A stretch of 39,551 bases of DNA from Perkinsus marinus ATCC 50983. Taxonomy: Eukaryota > Perkinsozoa > Perkinsida > Perkinsidae. The notes beneath the pieces are model-generated. The model did not search any database. It had not been told where the DNA came from and saw only the letters and a program-made list of their open reading frames with translations. Of the stretch, positions 10,234 to 20,838 are shown piece by piece; the stretch's first letter is position 1; each line of letters starts with the position of its first letter. The stretch is taken from the NCBI RefSeq assembly GCF_000006405.1, contig NW_003201757.1, positions 63,458-103,008 on the forward strand. The letters run 5' to 3'. Made by a program: the position numbers and the translations under genes.

Positions 10234-10986
10234 CATAAGTACTCGCTAATATTCACCACTGGTATATTACCAGAAATCATGTTGTTCAAAAATGCCAAAA
10301 TCATGTGCCGAGATAAACTGTTGTGTTGTGAGTTCACCCGTCGAATTTATCGGCTACAGAGTTCTCAAAACTCGAAGTGTTCACCTGTCTGATGAATCGT
10401 CGATGGGTCGGATCTTCACCTCAAGATATGCGGTGCGTATCTTTTGGTATCCTGAGGTTGACCACGTAAGATACAGAAGAGGTCCAGTAGAGGCACACGC
10501 CCCGCAAGTCGATCACGTCCACAAACTAAGAGTTCATTTCCAGATTGATTAGTTCATCATGAATATAAGGGGATCACTATCGCATGCTCACATTTCATCA
10601 CAGGAACTCTATGAATCTCCACACGCCCCACACACGTCTCCGTTGCGATGACTGTACTGATCACCCGTTGAGCTGTTCGACACCACAGATCCTGTTGACA
10701 TTGACTTATAACACTAGCCAGAGCGTTACTATTTGGAGGAACAGGAATGAATACAACAGCAATAATACAACCTCCTACTAGCCATAGCTAGGAGGGACAG
10801 ACTGGGCAGACGGATTCCACAGCACACAACTATTGGACGATAGAGTGATCAGTATTGCCATAACTCGACAAGGTTACTCATCCAGAAATAACATACAGAC
10901 GAATCACAGGTGCAGAAATAAAAGTACAGTAAAAGGTATATGCGAAACACAGCAGCACTTTGTTCGTGACTTGCGCAGAGCCCTCG
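10234..10986. other. intergenic, convergent 3' ends
   Basis: About 750 bp between the stop of the membrane-protein gene (plus) and the stop of the RNase H gene (minus). The open frames are short and unconvincing. I see no RNA gene or strong repeat. Confidence 0.5.
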
Positions 10987-12354
10987 TCAATGCGATATTA
11001 TCTCCCCCACGTTGCCCGGCTGCCGCGATCCGAAGGTAGCGAGCTCATCAGCACGCTTGTTATTGCATCGTAAGGTGTGAATCCAAGTCACTTGCATGCG
11101 GTCCATCAACCCGTGTATCGCCTGCTCAGCGCGATCCTTCAGCTGTCGGAGTTCCTCCTTATTGACCTTCCATTGCGAGGGACCCATTTGACTTATCACC
11201 AGCTTGCTGTCGCCTTGAATAGTCAGGTTTGCAGGTTCTTCAATCAGTTCGTTAATTTTATCGAGGCCCATACAAAGAGCCTCGTACTCAGCCTCGTTAT
11301 TAGTTCTCCCAGGCCCGAGCTTCAACGACCAAGCAGCTATCTCATCGAACCGTCCGTTCCCATCCTTCCTGTACAACACAGCACCACTGCCAGCACTCGA
11401 CTGTCCGCCTTGTGATCCACCATCAAAGGTTAACATCAAATTTGGCATCAAGTTTGAGGGTGTAGATTGAATGCTGTTCTTCGCCACCTCAGGAACGCTA
11501 CGAGTCGAAGCCTGAGAGCCAACGCCATCTTGGTATCGTGGTCGCTTCTGTACAGGCTCCAAAAACTTGGCAGCAGAGAGGTAGTTGCTCCTCAGACGCT
11601 CAGCTTGAGGACCCTAGAACCGAAAAGGACTTTCCTCCTCAGAACTCGACCGCGCCTACCATGAAGTTCAGACAGTTACATGTCCGATCGAGCTCCATGA
11701 CAGCATCGAACTGGAGACTCTGCCGAATCCACAGAGTATTCTCGTAGACCTCCGTCCATTTCCAGTCACCCTCGCCAATATCAACAAGGACGCTGTCCAC
11801 CTCAGCCAAACTCGATACGCCCTCGACAGGCGAGGCTTCCAGCAGACTTGGTTTCTCGCCCGAAACAGCTGTTGTTTCCACCAGGCTTATCTCCTCATTA
11901 ACGTCACCAGAAAGCTTCGCAGCGATCGCCGGGCCGTCCCTCCCATCCACGACAACTTTTCCCGATTTAGGATAGTAGTTGACACCTCCGTTGTGTTTCC
12001 TCAAGCGAACGTGAAGCTGATTGCCGCCATTTTTCTCAACGAAGTTACCTGACCAGCCGATCGGCGACATAACGCGATAAAATTCAGCTCACTTTCCTCG
12101 ATGTCCTCACCAAGTAGTTTCCTCAGCATCTCAATGAGCTCCCGCAGAGTTGTGCACGTCCGCGTCAAAGCCTTCGGTGGTGGCATCAGATGAGCGCAGT
12201 AAACACGATACGACGATGAGATCTCGATCGTTCCCCCCAACAGTAGTGACACTTGAAACTCGACATCCGAGGTTGGAAAAAAATTCCAAAACGAGTAAGC
12301 ATTTCCAGTGCTGGTTGTGTAGAATTCAACACGTTTTGGTTTTCTTTGCAGCAT
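10987..12354 (-). CDS. ribonuclease HI with novel N-terminal region
   Basis: Three exons on the minus strand. The C-terminal about 140 residues are a type 1 RNase H fold of the RnhA-like/RVT_3 kind. The acidic catalytic set is visible in order: LTFDGGSQGG (Asp), NNEAEYEAL (Glu), IQGDSKLVI (Asp) and NKRADELAT (Asp). Such enzymes cut the RNA strand of RNA-DNA hybrids. Introns 11614-11659 (46 nt, phase 0) and 12049-12110 (62 nt, GTGAGG donor) keep the frame open to the ATG at 12354. The N-terminal about 250 residues (GNAYSFWNFFPTSDVEF..., LHVRLRKHNGGVNYYP) match no domain I recognise and are not the usual hybrid-binding domain; an acidic linker separates them from the nuclease. This composition looks like a cellular gene, and no reverse transcriptase or integrase lies nearby. 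No mitochondrial or signal peptide is evident. Confidence 0.8.
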
Positions 12355-13315
12355 GAGCCTCCATCTTCTTTTCGTGCTTCAAACTCTTCGAAGTGTGAGA
12401 CTTCTTTTTGGAGGGCTGGAAAGGAATAACACGAAAAACAACTTTAACGATAAGATAATATTTACTTATAAATCCTGTGTGAGAAAATATGCACATGGCC
12501 AACAACATGTGTTGGTGACGATATGAAAAATCTGAAGAAATTTTGGGAAATTCGCATCGCTTGATGTACACTTCACACACTTCACACTTCACTTCATTGA
12601 GGTTTGATCTCTCTCCTATGGTTGTGTTGAACGATGATTATCTCGACAACTCTCCCAACACGACTAACGAGTCCGTAATAGCCAATGAGCATAACTTAAT
12701 AATAATACAACAATACAAAGTGAAACCCTGAAGTAGAAGGTCCCCGGCGAGATGCTGTCTGTTGCGCTCTATAATATTTCCCACAGCTGAGCAGAGAATC
12801 GCTTCCGACCAGCGAACTCGTGAGGTTGATAAGCCGCCACCCACACTAGCAGTGGGGATAAACTACAAAATCCAAGGAAGAACGACAAAATCCAAGCAGG
12901 TTTGTCGCTCGCTCTCAGCAGTTCGGGTTTCTGGTCGCCTTGTCGGGTTTCGGGTTTACCCTTCAACCTGTCTTCCTTGGATTTTGTATATCACCCCTTG
13001 AAGTGGGTAAGGGGCAAACTTCTGTGTCACGCGCCTCGAAATTACGCGCTCGCCCTAGGAAGTATCTTCGGCGAGACTTATCTACGCATCTTTGGGAGAG
13101 ACTTGATTTGTAGTTTCCAAACCCAATGGACACATGCTGAGTGAGTGAGATCGATCCCTTGGGCATGTCATTCTCCTAGGACCGCACTACCGGGCTAGGG
13201 TGAAGTCGCTCGGGGGGAAGGAACCCCTTGTAGTGGATGCTTAGATCAATGCTTCGTCCTCGGGTTTACAATGTGAACATGCATTCCTCTGTAGTTGACT
13301 AAGCACTATATTTAA
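12355..13315. other. intergenic between divergent genes, with a dispersed repeat copy
   Basis: Separates the minus-strand RNase H gene from the plus-strand CoaE gene and should hold both upstream regions. A copy of the dispersed AT-rich repeat occupies about 12476-12560. The tract GGATTTTGT occurs at 12979-12987 and, reverse-complemented (ACAAAATCC), at 12866-12874 and 12886-12894. No coding region is supported. Confidence 0.5.
12476..12560 (-). repeat. dispersed AT-rich repeat, copy 1
   Basis: Minus orientation, with the family core CATATCGTCACCAACACA then CCATGTGCATATTTTCTC. It is about 80 percent alike by eye to the copies near 17.8 and 23.6 kb. It lies about 120 bp upstream of the RNase H start codon. 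Confidence 0.65.
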
Positions 13316-14451
13316 ATGCTCACATTAGTAACCGGGTTGGCTGGTTGTATTCTTACAACTGCTCAACTGCCCCTCGGGGTCCTCCGACGCAAGCTTCGCC
13401 GAGATCATCGCAAGTACCTCGCGACGGCAACAGCCGCAGTTCTCGTGGAGTTTTGGGTAGGTCTTCAGGACGGACTCCTGTTATCTCATTCGGAAGCTAT
13501 CGATTGTGTTTTGTATAGGTGACGAAGAAACACGGTATTCTGGCCGGTCTGCTCGCGGGAGCATTCCACTTTGTCGGAAGTCGCTTGGTCATCCCTGCCG
13601 TCACTGGCGGGATAGGCTCCGGCAAGTCCACAGCTGTTGCCTGTTTGGAAGCGAAATACAATGTTCAGTGAGAATCACAACGACTGTTACGTACGGGATC
13701 CTGCTTTTCATTTCAGAGTTATTGACGCTGATAAAATCGCCAGGGAAATCATGGAGCCTGGGCGGTGCGCATTCAAGGAAGTAGTTGCTTCCTTCGGAGA
13801 GGGAATAGTCACTCCTCAAGGCCAAATCAACAGACAAAAATTGGGCGAACTTGTAAGCCGTCGAGACGATGAAATCACCATAGCGGTTGCCTTGCACATG
13901 CATTTGCAATTCATCTACACCTTCTCGACATTAAAATTCTTAATAGGGGTACCTTGGAGCACGAACTCGCTCGCCTGGTGAAATTGAAGTTTTTAATGTT
14001 GAAAAGGTGTAATGTGATGTAGCTGCTTCCTCGCATTTCCGTCCATGCGCAGGTATTCGGCGATGCGGAAGCTCGAGCCTTACTGGAGCGAATAACTCAC
14101 AAGTACATAACTATGACTATGCTGTGGCGGCTCTTCTCGTATCGTGTGCTTCCCCCTTACAACAAGCCCCCGATGGTCCTGGACGTGCCTCTGCTTCTCG
14201 AGACGCCCGGCTTGTCGTGGATCTGTGATCCCGTTGTTGTCGTCTACGTTGACCCTCAAACGCAGCTCGATCGTCTCGTGAAGCGATGCCCGACTGAAAG
14301 TGTTACAAACTTGACAAACAGGGTCAAGTCGCAGATGAGTCTTGAGGACAAGATGGCTCTCGCCGACAGAGTGATCGATAACCGTGGCGACTTGAAAAGC
14401 TTGGAGAAACAAGTTGACGCTTTGTATGAGGGAGAAATCAAGAATATGTGA
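13316..14451 (+). CDS. coaE: dephospho-CoA kinase
   Basis: Catalyses the last step of coenzyme A synthesis, phosphorylating the 3'-OH of the dephospho-CoA ribose. The P-loop is TGGIGSGKST, followed by the family strand VIDADKIAREIMEPGR, then INRQKLGELVFGDAEARALL, DVPLLLETPGL, VVVYVDPQTQLDRLVKR and a final helix ending at the stop 14449-14451. Introns are 13457-13518 (62 nt), 13668-13716 (49 nt) and 13853-14052 (200 nt, with an internal inverted repeat). The P-loop normally opens the protein; here about 80 residues precede it. That extension contains KLRRDHRKYLATATAAVLVE and a hydrophobic stretch GILAGLLAGAFHFVGSRLVI, so the enzyme may be membrane-anchored or organelle-targeted. The ATG at 13316 is the first in frame; a shorter start is not available near the P-loop. 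Confidence 0.88.
13917..14010. repeat. imperfect inverted repeat inside a coaE intron
   Basis: Arms 13917-13936 and 13991-14010 are complementary at 18 of 20 positions (ACACCTTCTCGACATT against ACACCTTTTCAACATT read on the minus strand), with a 54-nt loop. They lie in the 200-nt third intron, about four times longer than this gene's other introns, as if a small fold-back element had inserted. Confidence 0.6.
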
Positions 14452-14580
14452 GGCGCTTGCCAATTCGTGTAATATTTAGAGCTGATGAAATTCGCGGTGT
14501 TACGGGCGACCCACGTTAGAAATTTTTTACCAGTCGCATTTCTTTTTTGTCGTTGTCAATATATGTGGGGGTAGAATCAG

Positions 14581-15080
14581 ATGAAATTTTCCGCGCAGTT
14601 AGTTGATCAAGTATCCTCGATAATGCCGTCGAGTTTCGCAAATGACGTGAAGAAGACTACGCCTTGCATACCATCGGTTCCTCAACCAATGGATCGCTTC
14701 AGCGAAGTGGCACAGACCGTGGCCTCGTTGCCGGCCATTTTCCGCTTTCACCACAAGGCATATGATTCTGTTTTCGACGACCCTTATACTCCCAAGAACT
14801 TTGAGTTGGAACCCCCGCGCCGTCCCCAGGGTTGGAGTATGGAGGAGTGGCAGATCGCGAAGGAGACTGTCGCGTTGGGCATTACCTCGACTATTATCAT
14901 AGTAGTTGATCGGCCGTCAGATTCCAGCAGGTGATAGAGCGTCGTCGCTCTCACCTTCCTAATTAATTTGTTTATGAATTCTCTCTAGTCATATCGTGCG
15001 ATCGTTACGTCCTCAGAAGGCTAGAGTGCTTGCCGTATTATATTGCTTATCGTTGGAGTTTCACCCGTTTTACGTGAAGT
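14581..15080 (+). CDS. unknown protein, truncated by the assembly gap
   Basis: The frame opens at the ATG at 14581 and includes YDSVFDDPYTPKNFELEPP, RRPQGWSMEEWQIAKE and a short hydrophobic run ITSTIIIVV. A canonical 58-nt intron (GTGATAGAG donor near 14932, CTCTCTAG acceptor at 14989) continues the frame as SSHIVRSLRPQKARVLA. It then meets N bases at 15081. No family is recognised. The last bases before the gap resemble a sequence inside a long CELF intron (22966-22986), so the gap edge may already be intronic. The gene could be the N-terminal part of the membrane RING protein beyond the gap, or separate. It starts 130 bp after the coaE stop in the same orientation. Confidence 0.55.
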
Positions 15081-15180
15081 NNNNNNNNNNNNNNNNNNNN
15101 NNNNNNNNNNNNNNNNNNNNNNNNNNNNNNNNNNNNNNNNNNNNNNNNNNNNNNNNNNNNNNNNNNNNNNNNNNNNNNNN
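15081..15180. other. assembly gap (100 N)
   Basis: Exactly 100 unknown bases, the usual placeholder for a gap of unestimated size. The true distance, and any exon inside it, cannot be read. Confidence 0.95.
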
Positions 15181-15246
15181 AAGGAGTTCTTAGCCGTTTT
15201 CGGCCTTAGCGAACTGCACTAAGGCCTTTGCACATACACCTTGTGA

Positions 15247-15913
15247 ATGGTTTCTGGAACGTTCGTACTTTCGCAGCCGATGATAACGTTGCTGACCTTC
15301 TCGAGGCTCGAGGAGTATTCTGGCGAGGCCGTTGACGTGTTCATACCTACGACGACTGGCTCCGCCCTTCTCTTCATGGTGCTTCACGTACTCTATTACG
15401 TAATACCCCCGCAATCGTTTGGATAGGTCTCAGCTTCCCCCTGCCAGATGGTGTGGTTCCTAAGGCATCGCGATGAGATAGATCTCATCGGAGCAGACGA
15501 ATTGGGTATATTTGCAGACGTATTGCGGCAACAACGACGTCTACCACCTCGTCAGAAAACATCCGAGGAGTTGGACAGAATACTCGACGCAAACACCCTG
15601 TGTTGGTCCCGCGAACAGCTCGACAGTCCTAATCCCGTCCTCATGGGGCACCAGCGTATGATGTCCTCGTGCCCGATCTGTTTGGAATCCTTCGTAGAAG
15701 TACAGGCAGATGGAGAGAGTAGCTGCGGAGAGGTCAGCCTCATCACATTATGCAAGCATTTGGTACATCGTAACTGCCTCAAGGTGAGCCTCATTGACCT
15801 GCTACCTGTAGGGCCTGTCTGATCAGGACTGGTTCAGAACCAAGAATTTAACGCAGTGCCCTGTCTGCAAGCAGGAACTGGCTGATGCCCCTGCAGCTCC
15901 TATTGAAAGCTGA
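15247..15913 (+). CDS. membrane RING-H2 E3 ubiquitin ligase
   Basis: The first exon, from the ATG at 15247, contains a membrane segment (GSALLFMVLHVLYY). An intron of about 48 nt (GTAATACC donor near 15400, CTGCCAG acceptor at 15447) joins it in phase 0 to VWFLRHRDEIDLIGADELGI. The RING-H2 finger follows: CPICLESF, then ITLCKHLVHRNCLK, then QCPVCKQEL. All eight ligands (C3H2C3) are present. The intron splitting the finger is best placed at 15784-15826 (43 nt, acceptor GATCAG), which leaves normal spacing to the last Cys pair. Stop at 15911-15913. Such proteins recruit E2 enzymes at membranes, and the substrate is unknown. The true N-terminus may lie across the gap, in the gene at 14581. Confidence 0.72.
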
Positions 15914-16502
15914 TAATCGTACATGGGCCCTTAGAACACAGTCTCGGATGTTGACTTGCGATGAATTGTGTTGGCCAAATAGGCCTTATATGGGAATGTT
16001 TCGTGGCCGATTCGCTAGCGGTAAACCCGAGATGCAACAACTACATCCTCTACATGGAAATTATCAGCTGATTTTCACATGCGATACGGACTCCGACTAC
16101 AATACGGTTGCCTCATGTGAAAAAGCACTGCATAATTCAGCATCTCCGCTGCAAACCCACAGGATACACAACCAACTTCATATGAACACAAAATAGACAA
16201 TTCTTAATTTCGACCAGCTACCATATGTCCGCTGAAACTAATTATTTACGTCAACTCACTCAACATTATTTTAACCCCCTCTGAGCACAATCTAAACTAT
16301 GAAAAATCCGCCCTCCACGTGCTATCCCGCGTTAACAAGGTTATAAAGATTTCGATAAAGCCAATAGCCCCACTCGCCCAACCCGACTAACAACACAACA
16401 TGTTACAGTCAATTCTTTCCAGCCAATATCCCTAGCACCGTTACAAGAGCCTCGAAGTACGCCGACAGAAACTATGCTGTTGCGATGACGAGAGTACAAC
16501 GC
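15914..16502. other. intergenic, convergent 3' ends
   Basis: About 590 bp between the RING gene (plus) and the eS1 gene (minus). A 103-codon frame crosses into it from 15885, but it has no motif and overlaps the RING gene's last exon in another frame. AT-rich in its second half; no RNA gene seen. Confidence 0.5.
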
Positions 16503-17545
16503 TTACAACTGGATCTTGGCCTCCTCCGACTCGGGAATGACGTTACGGTCAACAGCGGTTCCCTCCTCAGCAGACTCGGTGTGGAGCTCCATCAAACGAG
16601 TGAGGTCGAACTTCGGCTTCTTGAGGATCTTAACCTTACGGATATAGCAATCCTTAAGAGGGTAGATGGAACGAGTCTGCTTCTCGATCTCGGCGCCGAT
16701 AGACTCGGTGACGAAACGCTTGACGAGGTCGCTCATGCGGCACTTGGAAGCCTCAGCGGTCATGATGTCAACCATCCTGAAAAAGAAAAAAGTGAAAGAA
16801 GGAAGAATAATACTATGAGGCCCCTCTAGAGACGACTGGAAGGCCCGAATTACTTTCTGCGGATCCTACGGATCTGAGCAGCGCTGGCATAGCAGTTGGC
16901 CTTAACAGACTCCGGGCGCTTCTTGGTGAAGCCGATGGAGAAGAGACGGAGGATGTAACCATCAGTAGTCTTCACGTCAACGTGGGCCTCGATCAAAGTC
17001 TGCCACTTGCGAATGAGCGAGCAGAGCTTGTCACGGGTGAAGTCCATGCCGTGGAAGTCGGTGAGGGCGTTGCGGCCTTGGACTTCCTGGACCTCCAACT
17101 TGATCTTACGGAAGGAGTGGTCCTCGTTGGAGTTCAAGTCGGCAAGGTTGACCTCGCAGACGCGGCCCTTGAGGGCATCAGAGGCAATCTGACATCAAAA
17201 CGATCGAAATCATCAACACTTAACCGAAATAACAGAACTGGATTGTAAGAAAAGCAAGACTTATTACCTTGGTACCGGTGGTCTTGGTGACCAAAGTCTT
17301 GCCGGCCTCGCGGACGGAGAACATAGTAGGAGCCTTCACTGAGTACCACTCCTTCTTGAGGAAGGGATCACCCCTACAATAAGGAAGATAGCAAGTCAAT
17401 CAACGAAATGCTATTAATATTCATTGAGAACAATCACGACCGAGCATTGCAGTTCGCCGACAACAACTAGTACTATCCATTATTACACCTTCTTCTTGCC
17501 TCCCTTCTTTCCCTTAGTGAGTCTCTTGTTCTTGCCAACGGCCAT
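16503..17545 (-). CDS. RPS3A: 40S ribosomal protein eS1 (S3a)
   Basis: A component of the small ribosomal subunit near the mRNA exit. Clear family blocks occur in order: [37 protein letters not shown], the block around [73 protein letters not shown], then [17 protein letters not shown] and [18 protein letters not shown], ending at 16503. Four exons; the first intron, 17374-17486 (113 nt), is spliced in phase 2. The short first exon (start codon at 17543-17545) with an early intron is common in ribosomal-protein genes. Length of about 260 residues matches the family. It is complete with no lesion visible. Confidence 0.93.
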
Positions 17546-17591
17546 GGTGCTGGTGTACGGGGTGGCTACTCTAGGTCGGCGCGAACTCTTG

Positions 17592-17611
17592 ATCGATCAC
17601 GTGATCGATTT
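17592..17611. promoter_or_regulatory. possible palindromic regulatory site upstream of eS1
   Basis: ATCGATCACGTGATCGAT is a perfect 18-bp palindrome centred on CACGTG, about 50-65 bp upstream of the eS1 start codon on the opposite strand. Ribosomal-protein promoters often carry short palindromic motifs, but I have no second instance in this window to support a specific factor. Confidence 0.4.
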
Positions 17612-17714
17612 TAATAGAGCGCGGGCGGAGCGAAGGCGCATTTTCTTGCCTCTTCACAGAATCCAAACTAGTGTTGATCTTTCTCTTCAGCTCAGTCCTA
17701 GAGTGTCCTTACTA

Positions 17715-17850
17715 CATATAAGATTTGATATACAAATTCGGGTAGAAGTGTACAGCAGCAACCAATGAGAATTTCCTAATATTTCCTCAAAATTTTTCAT
17801 ATTGTCACCAACACACGTAGTTGACCATGTACATATTTTCCCACACCACC
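17715..17850 (+). repeat. dispersed AT-rich repeat, copy 2
   Basis: Plus orientation. It contains ATACAAATTCGGGTAGAAG, then CATATTGTCACCAACACA and a tail CATGTACATATTTTCCCA, in the same order as in the copies at 23.5 and 34.8 kb. It lies upstream of the eS1 gene. Confidence 0.65.
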
Positions 17851-18336
17851 CCAGATCAACTCACTGCACTAAAACAATGCCTACAATACCCTGGCGATGC
17901 ACAAATCAGTGTTTCTCTTAGCATTACTCGCTCGTACCCAAAACCACTACGCTCCGCCCCAGTAGAATTTCCACACTGCCTTTGAACACATTCATGTTCT
18001 TGTCCTTCCTTGTGTGAGTTTAAAGTCCAACGCCTACGACTACACGGCTTAATTATATTCGCATCGATGCACATTAACTTCCGAGGGATCAGTTTTAGCC
18101 TTTTAAACTGTCTACTTTCATCCTGTCAATGAATCTTGTCCACAGGGCGAGATAACCTCTGTTAATATACTTCCTTTCCTCTGTAGAAATGTGTTGATGA
18201 TGAACCGTAGTTATTCGTATGCTCTAACTCGACGTTTCTCGTTGATCATGTAAAACTATTGAACTCAATAGTAATGTAAGTTCCAGAGAATATACTAATA
18301 TTGCCCGCGACCATCCTTCCTCTACTTCATATCTTT

Positions 18337-19417
18337 TCATCGTCGGTCTCCTCCATCTCTACTCTCTCGGGCTCCTCCTCCACCGCTGCGGCCATAGCGC
18401 TCATATGGCGAGTAACGCCGATCTTGACGGGAATCAGAACGCCTTCTGTAGTAGTCCGACGAACGCCTAGGGTGTTAACAACAGTCATTTACCTAGTGGT
18501 GAAACACTGCATCTAGTAACCCATTATAAGGTACCTGTGTCCCGTACCTATTCCAACTAGCCACCGGTTCTCACTACTAGATCTATCTAGCCCTACTGTG
18601 GATTCCAAGTGCCCCCCAGGTCATGATCACCTGTCTTCCCTTCTACTGCGGTCTCTCGAATTCGATCGACTTCTACTCCTACGATCGCCACCACGGTGTC
18701 GGCGACTGCGGCTTCCATCACGACTGTCATAACTGCGGCTTCTCCTATCACCCGAGTAGGACCGTGAGCGGGAACGGGATGAGGACGATGACGAGCTGTA
18801 CCCATATCTAATAAGTAAACGGTAAACCTATACAAATAAGAGTGAAATTATATCACTTCGCCCTTCGACGTTCCCTGCTCCTACTGCGACTCGACAGTGC
18901 TCCATAACTCCTCCGTTTTCCACTCCTAACAGACCCATCCAAAGGCACACGAGCCCTCCATGGATTCACCTGTTATATCCGCCTCGTTCCCTCGCTGCAT
19001 AGGCCGAACTCGCACTGGAAGCCCCACGGGAGCGGTACTCAGCCTTCAGGGGTATACCATTCAGGACCACCTAAACAGTCGTCCAATCTACCATTACGAA
19101 CCAGTAGCAAAGCTCAGCAATACTTCCCCGCTGTCGCATGCGGCTAGTGCAGCCTTAGCACAGTCAGAATTCTCGTAGCGAATATAAGCAGCCATCTCGT
19201 TGCGCTTGTCTACGGGGGGTAACCAACACACTGTTATCTGATATACCATAAATCTGACAAATCACCGAGAAGCATCTATTACATCGCCGTATTTCTGGAA
19301 AACCTGTTTGAGTCCAATCCTGTTGGCCGCTGGTGTGAGACCAGCAACGATGTCGATAGCGTTTTGCTGAGCATCACGAGGAGCCTCCCGACCGAGGCCA
19401 GGACGATACACGGCCAT
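18337..19417 (-). CDS. SR-family splicing factor (RRM + RS domain)
   Basis: The start codon at 19415-19417 gives MAVYRPGLGREAPRDAQ, then RRM strand 1 (NAIDIVAGLTP) and helix 1 (LKQVFQKYGD). A 45-nt intron (GTAATAG...TATCAG) continues the RRM as ITVCWLPPVDKRNEM with the RNP1-like AAYIRYENSDCAKAAL. A tail AEYRSRGASSASSAYAARER follows. Downstream exons supply the RS region: SSRSRSRERRRAK, SSSSSSSRSRSRSYSG, RRSRSRSNSRDRSRRE and a last exon with DYYRRRSDSRQDRRYSPY and a Gly/Arg tail, stop at 18337-18339. SR proteins bind exonic enhancers and recruit the spliceosome, and their RS regions are phosphorylated. RNP1 is weak (AAYIRY for the usual G-F/Y-x-F). Exact junctions among the RS exons are approximate. 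A second SR gene lies 6 kb upstream on the same strand. Confidence 0.78.
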
Positions 19418-20838
19418 ACGACGACGATATAACAACAACTGTAACCGAAACCACACTACTTCACACACAAGTGGTCAACAAGACAGAACCAGAGAGGCGA
19501 CAAGGCCAAGTCAGAGAACGCCATTCAAAGCGGATGACCGAAACCGTGTCCATCCTATCAACAGTTCAGCTGCAACACCCTACGCCTCCTTAAAACCCAC
19601 ACACATCAACACCACAGAGACCCCCGCTATGAAGCTGTCCAGAAGACACCACCGCCGAGCGAACATTCTCCATCTAATGAGCCTATCACTATCACCTCAG
19701 TCGCCAGTGTCGATACCGATTCACAATAGAAAAGGACGTTAAACCATCTTGTTCCTGATACCGTTAAGCCGGTTCCACTAGTAGCATTTACAGTACGATG
19801 ACCACCTCAGAAGGATATAAAGCAACTCCTTGAGGCCCCTCAGTCGACCTAAAATCAGCGTGAAAACGACGAGTACAATATTGCTGTAGCAATAGTACAA
19901 ACAACAAGTTGACATACAAAGTGAACCTTTCCCGCTCAGCCGAATATTACAAATCTGTAAACGCCACTGGCATGCACAACAGGAGCAAGTGAGATATATA
20001 GAATTGTCAACAGCCTCAGAGCCCCTCAGTACGGTCCTGATAAAACCGACCACAAGCCGCAAGGAAATTTCACTCTGCAGCAGAGGCCTCACCCACGCGT
20101 GCTCGATGGCTCTAATAGGAACAATTCTAGTAGAAAAATGAGGAACCCAAATAAAACCCGAAATGTGAAAATAGAAAACTGTCGATTTTACTCTCACTTA
20201 CCATCCTTCACAACAAACTCCATAAAAGTAACGGGAAAGAAGACCAACTCGTCCATTCGAGACGCGAAGACCACTCCTTACGCTGCCGATAGACTCACTA
20301 AAGACTAAGTATAATATCGTAGTCACTTCCCCTAAAGCTGAACTTCATCATGCACCCCCCTACAGAGGGCTGATGGGCGACCAACAACCCCCCATGTGGC
20401 CTCAACGGTTCACCGTAATAGCAATGACCATCCACTGAGTGATTCATCATAGTACACCTTGTTGCAACTCAGTAGTGGATTCGCTTGATAACAATATGGT
20501 GATTATGCTTGCACCTCCAGAATAGCCAGAGTTACCAAACTTAAGGTAAAGTGATCATTTAAGCCGTTGTTAGATAAAGCCACAATTCTTCGGGGACTTC
20601 AGCAGACCATCGGCGCCTTTCAAGTTGATGATGACCAACAACAACATGATTCAACTTAATGCGCGCCCGCCCCCGTGATCGATTTATCCACATCCTTGAG
20701 TATAATTGAACTCGACAATACTATATCATCATCACTACACACACTAAGGCTGTACTATAGTAGTAATATAGAGTCCGACATGCGGAAATAGAATAATCAT
20801 TGCCGTGATGATCATAGCCATGGAAATGACAAAGCGTG
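19418..20838. other. intergenic, no recognisable gene
   Basis: About 1.4 kb between the SR gene and the 3' end of the CELF-like gene. A 139-codon minus-strand frame at 19778-20197 is Cys- and Val-rich but has no motif, and neighbouring frames are equally open, so I do not call it. No RNA gene or strong repeat was seen. The SR-gene promoter should lie at the left end. Confidence 0.45.

Larger units (their letters stand above)
17546..18336. other. intergenic, with a dispersed repeat copy
   Basis: Holds the upstream region of eS1 (left end) and the 3' flank of the SR-protein gene (right end). GATCGATCACGTGATCGATT, about 17592-17611, is a palindromic block with an E-box-like CACGTG core some 50-65 bp upstream of the eS1 ATG and could be a regulatory site. 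A dispersed repeat copy occupies about 17715-17850. No gene is supported. Confidence 0.5.

Noticed and set aside
10987-11562. RNase H as a retrotransposon remnant
   Set aside because: No reverse transcriptase, integrase or terminal repeats nearby; the domain is intact and spliced to upstream exons.
12017-12048. A 32-nt intron in the RNase H gene
   Set aside because: A canonical GTGAGG donor at 12110 with acceptor at 12049 gives a 62-nt intron and keeps more of the conserved-looking frame (NFVEKNGG).
15784-15811. A 28-nt intron splitting the RING-H2 finger
   Set aside because: A later acceptor (GATCAG, ending 15826) in the same phase gives a 43-nt intron like the others and better RING spacing.
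19250-19270. SR-protein RRM intron starting at GTGATTTG
   Set aside because: No acceptor restores the RRM frame; the GTAATAG donor upstream with the TATCAG acceptor gives a 45-nt intron in the right phase.
19778-20197. 139-codon minus-strand ORF
   Set aside because: No motif, skewed Cys/Val composition and equally open alternative frames; no convincing splice context.
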